The notes below the pieces were generated by a model, which was given only the letters and a program-made list of their open reading frames with translations, searched no databases and was not told where the DNA came from. Positions 8,933-17,505 of a DNA stretch of 64,000 nt are shown in pieces. Location of the stretch: the NCBI RefSeq assembly GCF_000222485.1, contig NC_015914.1, forward strand, positions 3,261,001-3,325,000. Reading direction: 5' to 3'. The position numbers were made by a program, and so were the translations under genes. The number at the start of each line of letters is the position of its first letter. The stretch's first letter is position 1. Origin of the DNA: Cyclobacterium marinum DSM 745. Lineage in GTDB: Bacteria > Bacteroidota > Bacteroidia > Cytophagales > Cyclobacteriaceae.

Positions 8933-9880
8933 TTATTTGTATTTTGCTGTTTTATAAACTTTTACATCTTTAGCGATAGCAGAAAGTATGGCTTCTTTAC
9001 TCATGGTTGGGTGCTTGTGGCCATGCTCAGCTCCCCCTAAGTCGTATTCACAATGTAGGATTTTAGGAAGACTGCCCATGAATCCTGGGTGCTCTTGTAA
9101 AAGTTCGAATTTCACATTTCCTTCTCCATAGGGAACATTGATAGGCCTGTCACCTTTGTCATCAACATTCCCCCAGACATAATCCTTTAGATCAAAACTT
9201 CTTATTTGATCACTGATCATGTGGAAAACATTTTCATATGATTGATAGCCTTCTACAGAGGCATGACGCAAATCAAACTGCACCCCTATATGATCAGGGT
9301 TGATATCTTTCAATAAATGGTAAATTTCCCAAACAGAACCTCCAATACGCCTTCCGGCATGGTTCTGATAATGGCCCGTTACCCCATGTTTCTCGTGCAA
9401 CTCAGCCAATTGCTTCATGGAAGCATTGAGGGATTTTAATTCCTTGATGATATTTTTGGTGGTAAATGGAAGATAGCCCATGCGGTAATCGGTGATTCCT
9501 TCGCCGGAAATGGTCCTAAGGAATTCATCCATATCAGCCATTTGATTGAGGTTCATTTCAGTGGTTAGTACCGGCCGCTTTAAGCCCAAAGTTTCACTCT
9601 TTCTGACAATTATGGGCAGCTTTTGCTTTATTTCACCCGTATTAAAAAAACCATTTTTCCTTACAGGTAAATCAACTCCGTCAAAGCCTAAAGATTTGAC
9701 CGTTTCAGGCACCTGCTCCAAAGGAAGCCATTGAAGGGCTTTTGTGAATAGGTAAAAAGGTGATGGAGCTGCTGCTTTCTTTGAGTCCGGCAATAGATTT
9801 TTTAAAAAGCCTAGTTGAGGAGTTAATATACCTGTTCCTGCTACAGTCATTATTTTCTTTACGGAAGATCTTCTGTTCAT
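8933..9880 (-). CDS. Exported sugar phosphate isomerase/epimerase-like protein (xylose isomerase-type TIM barrel)
   Basis: A 315-residue protein. The N-terminus MNRRSSVKKIMTVAGTGIL has twin arginines before a short hydrophobic stretch, so Tat export is plausible. The body fits the AP endonuclease 2 / xylose isomerase-like TIM barrel: LPLEQVPETVKSLGFDGVDLPV opens it, GVTGHYQNHAG and IGVQFDLRHAS are inner-strand segments with candidate metal ligands, and ILHCEYDLGG with the nearby HGHKH supplies further acidic and His residues. Substrate unknown. It lies 78 nt downstream of the YiiX gene on the same strand and could be the last member of that operon. Confidence 0.7.
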   Translation of the reverse strand: MNRRSSVKKIMTVAGTGILTPQLGFLKNLLPDSKKAAAPSPFYLFTKALQWLPLEQVPETVKSLGFDGVDLPVRKNGFFNTGEIKQKLPIIVRKSETLGLKRPVLTTEMNLNQMADMDEFLRTISGEGITDYRMGYLPFTTKNIIKELKSLNASMKQLAELHEKHGVTGHYQNHAGRRIGGSVWEIYHLLKDINPDHIGVQFDLRHASVEGYQSYENVFHMISDQIRSFDLKDYVWGNVDDKGDRPINVPYGEGNVKFELLQEHPGFMGSLPKILHCEYDLGGAEHGHKHPTMSKEAILSAIAKDVKVYKTAKYK

Positions 9881-9958
9881 TTGGGGCTTATTTGAATGTG
9901 TGATTATTTAGACAAGGTACTATTTTGCCCTCATTGTATCAATAATTTTTTCTTTAAC

Positions 9959-10624
9959 TTATGGCTTTTTAAAATCATGGATCATTTCTAAAGCAGGAGA
10001 AAGGCTCATGCCACCGGGATTTAGCCCCGGCTCACCTTCAGGTATTGATAAATTCAATGCTTCAAAATACTTTTCCCACACAGGGAATACTTGACCTGTG
10101 TCAGGATCCTTAAAGGTCATGGGTGGGGTTGCAAAAATCGGTTCGCCTCCATTTGCCTCCTTAAAAGAAAAATGGATCAACTCTGAACAATAATAGGCAT
10201 CATTTGCCAGATCAAAGGCATTGTCATAAGGCTTTCCGATCAGGGTTTTTCCATATCGAATGGCTTCCGGGATTAGCTGCTGGTATTCGGGCTTCAACCG
10301 ACCAATATGTACCTTTGGGACTTCCTTGGCATTGGTGTGACGGTATAAAAATTCTTTTAAAGGGGTGACTATAACCCCCTGGCTGTTGGCTTCCAGGACC
10401 TTCCACTCACCTTTAGTGCCGATCAAAATCCCATTGTGAGAAAAGGAGTGCCCTTCATACCCGGAGGTCACTTTTTTGATAGCTTCACAAAAATCACCAC
10501 AATCTCCATTTTGAAATAAAATATCCCCTTCTTTCCAATCTTCCCATGGTTCTTGACCAAATGCGCTTAAAAAACAGAAGTGAAAGAGGATTAGTAGTCC
10601 TGTTCTTAGTTTTTTGATTTTCAT
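9959..10624 (-). CDS. YiiX-like permuted papain-fold (NlpC/P60 superfamily) hydrolase
   Basis: A 221-residue exported protein with a signal peptide (residues 1-23, ending in SAFGQ). The YiiX/YaeF group is a circularly permuted NlpC/P60-type cysteine hydrolase. The expected features are present: GDILFQNGDCGDFCEAI near the start, HSFSHNGILI with the likely catalytic His63, EANSQGV with Glu78, and YYCSELIHFSF with the likely nucleophile Cys146. Substrate unknown; amidase or lipid-linked roles are proposed for the family. The start overlaps the stop of the upstream small membrane gene as ATGA, so the two are probably translated together. Confidence 0.75.
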   Translation of the reverse strand: MKIKKLRTGLLILFHFCFLSAFGQEPWEDWKEGDILFQNGDCGDFCEAIKKVTSGYEGHSFSHNGILIGTKGEWKVLEANSQGVIVTPLKEFLYRHTNAKEVPKVHIGRLKPEYQQLIPEAIRYGKTLIGKPYDNAFDLANDAYYCSELIHFSFKEANGGEPIFATPPMTFKDPDTGQVFPVWEKYFEALNLSIPEGEPGLNPGGMSLSPALEMIHDFKKP

Positions 10625-10908
10625 ACCAGCATGAAAAAGAGCAAGGATACGGCCAAAATTAAGGTCATCTTTTTGGCTTTTTCTTTTTGTGGAGCACTTA
10701 TTTTTTTTCTGCGAAGGACCAGCACAGCAAGGCTTAAGCCCAGCAACTGCAGGCCTATGGCCAGGCCGGCAAACCAGCCCGCGTAAGCAATGGTAGGCTG
10801 TAACAATGCCTTAACCACCAAGGGTGTCAATCCAAAAAGTATGCCCGCCATTCCGGACTGGAAGGATAGCTTTAACAAGTCTTCAGCTCCTTTTTGATTT
10901 AAGTTCAT
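10621..10908 (-). CDS. Small three-helix membrane protein of unknown function
   Basis: A 95-residue protein with three hydrophobic segments: about 17-35 (GMAGILFGLTPLVVKALL), 40-62 and 78-94, with a basic loop RRKKISAPQKEKAKK between the second and third. No family recognised. Its start overlaps the stop of the PolX-like gene (ATGA at 10905-10908), and its stop overlaps the start of the YiiX gene, so it sits as the middle gene of a tightly coupled trio. That coupling is the best reason to call it real. Confidence 0.6.
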   Translation of the reverse strand: MNLNQKGAEDLLKLSFQSGMAGILFGLTPLVVKALLQPTIAYAGWFAGLAIGLQLLGLSLAVLVLRRKKISAPQKEKAKKMTLILAVSLLFFMLV

Positions 10909-12608
10909 TGTTTTTTTCTTTTCCTGTCCTCAAAATAGTTGGCCAATTCTTCTCTGCTCTTTGTGTTTAGGGTCATCGCTTTGGTCAATCCTCCTTTTCT
11001 ACCGACAATAACGCCAAATTTCATATGGGCTACACCGGCTTTTTCATGCGCATCCGGGTTGATAGAGAGAAGCACTCCTTTGTCCATGGCATACCTGACC
11101 CATCGCCAATCAAGGTCTAATCTCCATGGGTTGGCATTAATTTCTATGACCACATCATGCACTGCACAGGCATCAATAACCGCACGATGATCGATGGGGT
11201 AACCCTCTCTTCGTAATAGAAGCCTACCTGTGGGGTGACCTAAAATCGTGGTAAAGGGGTTTTCAATGGCTTTGAGTAAGCGTGCAGTAGCCTTGTTGAT
11301 ATCCATACTCAAGCCGGAATGAACAGAAGCCACCACATAATCAAACGTGGCCAATACCTCATCTGAATAATCCAGGCTCCCGTCTGTGAGGATGTCGCTT
11401 TCTATTCCCTTAAAAACGCGAAAAGGTTTCAATGATTCATTGATACTATCAATTTCTTGGTGTTGCTTGTAAATGCGGTCTTCATCCAGTCCATTGGCAT
11501 AAAAAGCTGAGCGACTATGATCAGCAATGCCGAAATATTCGTAGCCCTCTGATTGGCAAAATGCTGACATTTCCAGCAGTGTATTTTTCCCATCACTGTA
11601 AGTGGAGTGGTTGTGTAATGGGCCTTTTAGGTCTTCGAGGGTCAGTAGTTCATCCAAAGTATTTGTTTTTACCCAGTCAAGTTCCCCGGTACCTTCCCTC
11701 AATGGTGCAGGGATATAAGGAAGGCCTGCAGCTTCATAAGCCAGCTCCTCGGTTTCAAATTTCCCCTTGTAAAACAATTCTCCAAGTGGCAGCCCATTTT
11801 CCGTAGGATTTAATAAGTGGGCTTTGGAAGCAGATTTTAAAAGTTTTTGTTTAATAAAATCCTTAGTTGGCACAATGGTGATAAGCAGATGAATTTCCGG
11901 TTCCTCCAGTTGTCCTTCCCAGCGGTAGGGACTCATTTTGGACTTGTTTTGCTTTATCCCATTGACTTTATTTATTCTAGCAAGGCTTTCTTTTGGATCA
12001 TCCGATCCAATTAGAAATGTCAGGCCTTCTATTATTTCTGCTTCCATTTCAAAACTCCCCACCATGGCAACTTTGTCTTTAGCAAGACTTTCAGTAAGTC
12101 TATTAAAAAGGGCTTTGGCTGTTTGTTCGATATCTGCATACAACCATTTTCCTTGGTTGGAAGCTTTGTATTCAAGGGCTTGAATAATGCTGTCCTGGGT
12201 TTTTTGTCCAAAGCCTTTGATTTTGGCTACCTGTCCCGATTGGCAGGCTTCCATTAATTCATGGGTGGAGGTGATGTTAAGTTCTTTCCACAGTGTTTTT
12301 ATTTTTTTAGGACCGAGCCCTTTAATTTCCAGAATTTCCAGGATTCCTTTAGGCGTTTGTTCCAGAAGTTTATCCAAAAGCTCATGGCTACCGGCCTCTT
12401 GAATAGAGAGAATGGCCTCTGCGATTCCTTTACCTATAGCGGGGAATTTCTGAAGTTCGTCCAGGTTTAGGTTAGCCAGTGGCTTGCCTTCTCTTTCAAT
12501 ACTGTTAATGGCAGATTGATATCCCCTGATTTTAAATGCATTTTCTCCATGCAATTCCATCAATTGCAAGGTTAATTTAAGGGTCTTGACAATTTGTTTA
12601 TTATCCAA
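10905..12608 (-). CDS. polX: PolX-like protein: helix-hairpin-helix, degenerate family X polymerase core, intact PHP phosphoesterase
   Basis: 567 residues, the usual length of bacterial PolX. Residues 1-145 carry three helix-hairpin-helix motifs (FPAIGKGIAEAI, IKGLGPKKIKTLW, IKGFGQKTQDSI) that grip DNA. The polymerase core has lost its active site: where active PolX proteins have GSxRR...DxD, this one has GSFEM and EGLT (residues 184-197), and the region of the third aspartate reads PEIHLLITI. The C-terminal PHP domain (about 328-560) looks complete: HNHSTYSDG, ADHS, GIESD, SVHSG, GHPTG and NPDAHE supply the metal ligands. Predicted: a DNA-binding exonuclease or phosphoesterase, not a gap-filling polymerase. 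First gene of an overlapping operon. Confidence 0.85.
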   Translation of the reverse strand: MDNKQIVKTLKLTLQLMELHGENAFKIRGYQSAINSIEREGKPLANLNLDELQKFPAIGKGIAEAILSIQEAGSHELLDKLLEQTPKGILEILEIKGLGPKKIKTLWKELNITSTHELMEACQSGQVAKIKGFGQKTQDSIIQALEYKASNQGKWLYADIEQTAKALFNRLTESLAKDKVAMVGSFEMEAEIIEGLTFLIGSDDPKESLARINKVNGIKQNKSKMSPYRWEGQLEEPEIHLLITIVPTKDFIKQKLLKSASKAHLLNPTENGLPLGELFYKGKFETEELAYEAAGLPYIPAPLREGTGELDWVKTNTLDELLTLEDLKGPLHNHSTYSDGKNTLLEMSAFCQSEGYEYFGIADHSRSAFYANGLDEDRIYKQHQEIDSINESLKPFRVFKGIESDILTDGSLDYSDEVLATFDYVVASVHSGLSMDINKATARLLKAIENPFTTILGHPTGRLLLRREGYPIDHRAVIDACAVHDVVIEINANPWRLDLDWRWVRYAMDKGVLLSINPDAHEKAGVAHMKFGVIVGRKGGLTKAMTLNTKSREELANYFEDRKRKKQ

Positions 12609-12926
12609 GGTGTTTTTAGATCTGTTGAGTACCCGACAAATGTCCTAAATAATTGTTTCAAAATAAAATCATAAGTCTTATCTTATGGAGTAAATCAAAG
12701 GATCAATGGAGATAGTTGATCAACCGTTACTGCCAACATGCCCTTTTGTTGACTGCTTATTAAAAAATGATTTGCACATTGGCTAATTTAGGTTTGCCAT
12801 TATAAGTTGGAAAGCTGCAAAATTTCACTTAACCGGTGCCAGAAGAATGGAATTGATGTCAAATATTGGAACAATTAACAGGAGGGCAAAGTTTGGTAAG
12901 TGATCAGCAAATAAAACCCTAGAGGA
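12609..12926. other. Intergenic region with divergent promoters, no gene seen
   Basis: 318 bp between two divergent genes with no plausible coding frame. At 12789-12797 the plus strand reads TAGGTTTGC, matching TAnnTTTGC, about 130 nt before the ATG of the secreted-protein gene, with a TTG only 14 nt upstream rather than 19-21. It is a candidate promoter element; no operator was recognised. Confidence 0.4.
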
Positions 12927-14516
12927 ATGTTAAAACGAACCCTATTAACCACTGTAGTCTACTTGCTTTTACTGGGAATAACAATTGGGCAAGTTCAATT
13001 TACGCAAAGGTTTGAGGTAGAATCTCACTGGGCAGACGACGACTTTTATGTATTGCCTACCGAAAGAGGAGTTGTGGGATTTCGAATGAAAGCTGAAAAT
13101 GCTTACGGAAGAAAAGATCGGTTTCAATATTTTACCGCAGACTTTCAGTTGAGTGCAGAAAAGCCACTTGAAAGAGAGTTGGATGATTTCTATGAATTGG
13201 TGGGCTTTGATCTTGATAGGGACTTATTGTATGTATTGTTCAATAAAGGATCTCAATACGATGATGAAAAAGCTATTTTTGAAATAGATATTGATAGCCG
13301 AAAGCTTAAGGAGCTTGAGCTTACCAGTATTTTAGAAATGGAACTTCAGGATTTTTTGGTTTTTAACAAAAAGGCTGTTTTTATGGGAAAGTACGATTAC
13401 CGCCCTGTGATCCAGATATTCGATATTGATACTGAGGAAGTGGTAACGGTGCCCGGTCTTTTTGAAAAGGATGCGAGGATTTTACAAATGAGGAAGGATC
13501 CAGAGTTGAATGTATTTGATGTGGTGATGACAAGAAGGGATGCCTTCAAAAATAAAATAGTTTCCATATTGACCTACGACACAGATGGCAACAAGCTTAG
13601 GGAAGTGAAAATTGATGACTTGGGCGATCCATCTATGGAGATTGTTGAAGGACTATTGACTTCCTCAAACAATTATAAGCAGGCCTTGATTGGGCCCTAT
13701 GGCTTAAAGAAAAAAGAGGCCTATCAAGGTTTGTATTTTACGAAAATCAATGAATTTGGTGAGTATACCAATAGCTTTTATGATATTACTGATTTTGAAA
13801 ATTTTTACAATTACCTCCCGGAAAAAGCCCGTGAAAAGAGATGGAAACGCATTGAAAGAAGAGCTGAAAAGGGCAAAAATAACCCTATCAGAAATGTGTT
13901 AGTTACAAGAGAAATTCAATCCTCTAATGGGTTGTACTTGGTTTACAATGATCATTTTATTTCATCTTCATCAAGGTATGCCCCAAGGGATGGGGTGTAC
14001 GTTAGTAATTTTTACCGATTGAACCCCATGATGGGAGGATATGGAGGTTTTTACAATCCTTTATGGCTAGACCCCAGGTTTAGAGGATCTCAGACAATTG
14101 ATCAATATAAGTTTTTGTCTGCGCAATTTATTTTACTTAATGCAGATGGGGAAATCCTTTGGGAAAATGCCGTAAACTTGGATAACGCAAGTAAAGCTGA
14201 CCCGATGAAATATGGAGAATTGGTATTTGATGGGGACAATTTATTTTACATGTACCTTGAGGAAGAAAAATTGATGCTTAGCCAGATAAAGGAGGGAGAA
14301 GTCATAATGGAAAATGAACCCTTTGAAATTGAACTAGTCAATGAAAATGAAAGAATAGCGGAGACAAGAGAGAAAAGTTTGCAGCTAATTTGGTGGTATG
14401 ACAATTATTATCTTTTAAGTGGCAAGCAAAGGATAAGGTTCCAGAGAGAAGATGGCAGAGAAAAAAGTAGGGAAGTCAATTTTTTTACTAAAATAAAAGT
14501 GGATGATTTTATATAG
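12927..14516 (+). CDS. Secreted protein of unknown function
   Basis: A 529-residue protein with a signal peptide ending around residue 22 (LLLLGITIGQ). I recognise no named domain. The mature part is rich in short beta-type segments with repeated aromatic and acidic residues (FEIDIDSRKL, QIFDIDTEEV, YDTDGNKLREV), which could be an irregular beta-propeller; that is inference. A Gly/Pro/Tyr-rich stretch near residues 365-385 (NPMMGGYGGFYNPLW) breaks the pattern. It is followed 50 nt later by pyrR, which has its own promoter element, so the two are likely separate units. Confidence 0.6.
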   Translation: MLKRTLLTTVVYLLLLGITIGQVQFTQRFEVESHWADDDFYVLPTERGVVGFRMKAENAYGRKDRFQYFTADFQLSAEKPLERELDDFYELVGFDLDRDLLYVLFNKGSQYDDEKAIFEIDIDSRKLKELELTSILEMELQDFLVFNKKAVFMGKYDYRPVIQIFDIDTEEVVTVPGLFEKDARILQMRKDPELNVFDVVMTRRDAFKNKIVSILTYDTDGNKLREVKIDDLGDPSMEIVEGLLTSSNNYKQALIGPYGLKKKEAYQGLYFTKINEFGEYTNSFYDITDFENFYNYLPEKAREKRWKRIERRAEKGKNNPIRNVLVTREIQSSNGLYLVYNDHFISSSSRYAPRDGVYVSNFYRLNPMMGGYGGFYNPLWLDPRFRGSQTIDQYKFLSAQFILLNADGEILWENAVNLDNASKADPMKYGELVFDGDNLFYMYLEEEKLMLSQIKEGEVIMENEPFEIELVNENERIAETREKSLQLIWWYDNYYLLSGKQRIRFQREDGREKSREVNFFTKIKVDDFI

Positions 14517-14543
14517 AGCCATTAAGCCCCAATAAATAATTTA

Positions 14544-14552
14544 TATATTTGC
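14544..14552 (+). promoter_or_regulatory. -7 promoter element of pyrR-pyrB
   Basis: TATATTTGC is an exact TAnnTTTGC match 14 nt before the pyrR ATG. The transcript would start only a few bases before the ATG, leaving no space for a PyrR-binding attenuator in the leader. A clear -33 TTG is not seen. Confidence 0.5.
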
Positions 14553-14566
14553 CTCAAATTTTAATC

Positions 14567-15118
14567 ATGCAAAAAAGACTTGTTCTTGACCAAACCCAAA
14601 TATCACTTACCATCAGTAGGTTTTGTCATCAATTGATAGAAAACCATGATGATTTTGATAATACGGTTCTTTTAGGTCTTCAACCACGAGGAGCATTGGT
14701 GCTGGATAAAATCATCCAGCGCATGCAGGAAATCCAAAATATTTCTTTAAAATATGGGTATTTGGATGCCACCTTTCATCGAGATGATTTTAGAAGGAGA
14801 GACCTTCCCTTAAGGGCAAATGAAACTAAAATTGATTTTTTAATCGAAAATAAAAAAGTTGTTTTAGTGGACGATGTACTCTACAAGGGCCGGTCTGTTA
14901 GGGCAGCAATGGATGCAATGATAGCTTTTGGCAGACCTCAAAAGGTGGAATTGATGGTGCTTATTGACCGTAAATTTACCAGAGATTTCCCTATTCAGCC
15001 GGATTACTGCGGGCGACAGGTCAATACCTTGGAAAGCCAGTATGTAAGCGTTGAGTGGCAAAATAAGGGTTTTGAAAAGGATGCCATTTGGATCACTGAA
15101 AAAGAAAGTAACGAATAG
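14567..15118 (+). CDS. pyrR: PyrR-type phosphoribosyltransferase
   Basis: PyrR proteins have uracil phosphoribosyltransferase activity, and in Firmicutes they bind pyrimidine leader RNA. 183 residues, starting at the ATG at 14567 (MQKRLVLDQTQ); the TTG at 14549 lies inside the promoter element. The PRPP-binding signature VVLVDDVLYKGRSVRAAMDAM is at about residues 98-118, with LLGLQPRGALVLDKI and YLDATFHRDDFRRRD as further family blocks. It lies 2 nt before pyrB, so the pair is an operon. Because the leader is so short, RNA attenuation in cis seems impossible; an enzyme role or DNA/RNA binding elsewhere must be considered. Confidence 0.9.
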   Translation: MQKRLVLDQTQISLTISRFCHQLIENHDDFDNTVLLGLQPRGALVLDKIIQRMQEIQNISLKYGYLDATFHRDDFRRRDLPLRANETKIDFLIENKKVVLVDDVLYKGRSVRAAMDAMIAFGRPQKVELMVLIDRKFTRDFPIQPDYCGRQVNTLESQYVSVEWQNKGFEKDAIWITEKESNE

Positions 15119-15120
15119 CA

Positions 15121-16044
15121 ATGGAGCAGCTTAGTACCAGACATTTATTGGGCATAAAAGACCTGAGCCCTGCAGATATTCAATTGATTTTTGAAACAGC
15201 GGATAATTTCAAAGACATATTGAACAGGCCAATAAAAAAAGTCCCATCTCTAAGAGATATAACCATTGCCAACGTTTTTTTTGAAAATTCTACAAGGACA
15301 AAGCTTTCCTTTGAGTTGGCGGAGAAAAGACTTTCAGCCGATGTAGTCAACTTTGCATCAGCAAGTAGTTCTGTAAAAAAAGGAGAAACGCTGATAGATA
15401 CGGTCAATAATATTTTGGCCATGAAAGTAGACATGGTCGTTATGAGGCATTCCAGTCCCGGAGCGCCTCATTTTTTATCCAAGCACATTGGCGCCAATAT
15501 CGTCAATGCCGGGGATGGAACCCATGAGCACCCCACCCAAGCTTTGTTAGACTCTTTTTCTATCAGAGAAAAACTCGGGGATGTAGCTGGTAAAAAAGTA
15601 GCCATTATTGGAGATATTTTGCATTCAAGGGTAGCTTTATCCAATATTTTCTGCCTTCAAAAGCTTGGGGCAGAAGTAATGGTTTGCGGACCGGTGACTT
15701 TATTGCCCAAATACATTGCAGATTTAGGTGTGAAGGTGGAACATGATGTGTTCAAGGCTTTGCAATGGTGTGATGTAGCCAATGTGCTCAGAATTCAATT
15801 GGAAAGGCAGCAAATTAAATATTTCCCTTCCCTTAGAGAATACTCCCTTTTTTATGGGATCAATAGGGAATTGTTAAACAGGCTAGATAAAGAAATTGTA
15901 ATCATGCACCCTGGCCCTATCAATAGAGGCGTAGAATTGAATTCTGATGTTGCAGATTCAGAACATGCCATTATCCTACAACAAGTAGAAAATGGCGTGG
16001 CCATTAGAATGGCGGTACTGTATTTGCTTGCAGGTGTGAAATGA
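15121..16044 (+). CDS. pyrB: Aspartate carbamoyltransferase catalytic subunit
   Basis: Condenses carbamoyl phosphate with aspartate, the committed step of pyrimidine synthesis. 307 residues, normal length. The carbamoyl phosphate site FFENSTRTKLSF is at residues 53-64, with SSSVKKGETLIDT (mobile lysine loop), GDGTHEHPTQALLD and MHPGPINRGVE, the family's aspartate-binding block. No pyrI regulatory-subunit gene adjoins it. It follows pyrR by 2 nt and is 59 nt from the next gene. It uses the product of the carB enzyme encoded 9 kb away. Confidence 0.96.
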   Translation: MEQLSTRHLLGIKDLSPADIQLIFETADNFKDILNRPIKKVPSLRDITIANVFFENSTRTKLSFELAEKRLSADVVNFASASSSVKKGETLIDTVNNILAMKVDMVVMRHSSPGAPHFLSKHIGANIVNAGDGTHEHPTQALLDSFSIREKLGDVAGKKVAIIGDILHSRVALSNIFCLQKLGAEVMVCGPVTLLPKYIADLGVKVEHDVFKALQWCDVANVLRIQLERQQIKYFPSLREYSLFYGINRELLNRLDKEIVIMHPGPINRGVELNSDVADSEHAIILQQVENGVAIRMAVLYLLAGVK

Positions 16045-16102
16045 TGGCTCAATTGGCAGCCTCCTTTTATCTATCATTTTAAAAAGTTTTAAAAATAAGT
16101 CC

Positions 16103-17470
16103 ATGATATACAATTCAATTGTTGAAACGATCGGAAATACCCCATTAGTTAGATTAAACAATTTAAATAAGGGGATAGAAGGAGAAATTCTGGTTAAAGT
16201 AGAATACTTTAATCCCGGCAATTCCATGAAAGATAGAATGGCTGTTAAAATGGTGGAAGATGCAGAAAAGGCCGGCATTTTAAAGCCGGGAGGTACCATC
16301 ATTGAAGGTACCAGTGGCAATACCGGAATGGGACTGGCTCTTGCAGCCATATCAAAAGGGTATAAATGCATTTTCACGATGGCTGACAAGCAGTCCAAAG
16401 AAAAAATCGATATTTTAAAGGCTGTAGGGGCAGAGGTTATCGTCTGTCCTACCAATGTTGCCCCTGACGACCCAAGGTCATATTACGCAGTAGCTCAAAA
16501 ACTAAATAAAGACATCCCCAATTCCTTTTATCCCAACCAATACGATAATCCTTCTAATTGGAAAGCGCATTATGAGACTACAGGACCTGAGATTTGGCGC
16601 GATACAGAAGGTGAAATCACTCATTTTGCCGCAGGTGTAGGTACCGGTGGATCCATGTCAGGGACGGCCAAGTTTTTAAAAGAACAATCAGAGAGCCTAA
16701 TTTCTGTGGGGATTGATACTTATGGGTCAGTTTTTAAAAAATACAAGGAAACAGGAGAGTTTGATGACAATGAGATCTATCCTTACCTAACAGAAGGTAT
16801 AGGAGAGGATATTTTGCCAAAAAACGTTAATTTTTCAGTGATTGACCACTTTATTAAAGTTACAGATAAGGATGCGGCAGTTATGACTCGGAGATTGGCC
16901 AAAGAAGAGGGGCTTTTTGTGGGTTGGTCTTGTGGATCGGCAGTGCATGGTGCTTTGGAATATGCCAAAGAAAATCTCAAAAAGGGGGATCGAATGGTGA
17001 TCTTACTTCCAGATCATGGAACTCGTTATCTAGGTAAAGTTTACAATGATGATTGGATGCGAAACCATGGGTTTCTGGAAGACAAAGCCTACGGCACAGC
17101 CAGAGACATCGTTTCATCTAGGAAGGATGGCTATCAGCTGGTGGTGGTGGAAAAAACAACCAAGATCAAAGAAGCCATTGCTATCATGAACGAGAAAAGT
17201 GTTTCTCAAATTCCAGTGATGGAAGGGGAGCATGTGATAGGAAGCCTTACAGACAATAAGCTATTGCTTAAGATCATTGAGAATCCTGAACTTAAAGATG
17301 CCAACGTTTCCGAAGTAATGGAAGATTCCATGCAATTTGTTGCATTAGACAGCACCTTAGACGTTTTGTCCTCTATGGTAGAGAGGGAAAAAGCAGTTTT
17401 AGTAAGAGACGATAATCATCGGGTACATATCGTTACCAAACACGATATTTTGGCAGCAATCACAAAATAG
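16103..17470 (+). CDS. Cystathionine beta-synthase (PLP enzyme with C-terminal CBS domain pair)
   Basis: 455 residues. The PLP fold starts with IVETIGNTPLVRLNNL; Lys43 in NPGNSMKDRMA is the Schiff-base lysine, and GTSGNTGMGLA at about 69-79 holds the cofactor phosphate. GTGGSMSGTAKFL is the second glycine loop. Residues from about 340 form two CBS modules (VEKTTKIKEAIAIMNE ... VALDSTLDVLSSM), which in this family bind regulators such as S-adenosylmethionine. It lacks the heme domain of animal enzymes, as other bacterial forms do. It could also act as a cysteine synthase; the CBS pair and length favour cystathionine beta-synthase. Confidence 0.85.
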   Translation: MIYNSIVETIGNTPLVRLNNLNKGIEGEILVKVEYFNPGNSMKDRMAVKMVEDAEKAGILKPGGTIIEGTSGNTGMGLALAAISKGYKCIFTMADKQSKEKIDILKAVGAEVIVCPTNVAPDDPRSYYAVAQKLNKDIPNSFYPNQYDNPSNWKAHYETTGPEIWRDTEGEITHFAAGVGTGGSMSGTAKFLKEQSESLISVGIDTYGSVFKKYKETGEFDDNEIYPYLTEGIGEDILPKNVNFSVIDHFIKVTDKDAAVMTRRLAKEEGLFVGWSCGSAVHGALEYAKENLKKGDRMVILLPDHGTRYLGKVYNDDWMRNHGFLEDKAYGTARDIVSSRKDGYQLVVVEKTTKIKEAIAIMNEKSVSQIPVMEGEHVIGSLTDNKLLLKIIENPELKDANVSEVMEDSMQFVALDSTLDVLSSMVEREKAVLVRDDNHRVHIVTKHDILAAITK

Positions 17471-17505
17471 AATTCCAAGAAAAGTAATAGAATAGCAGAC
17501 TTATT

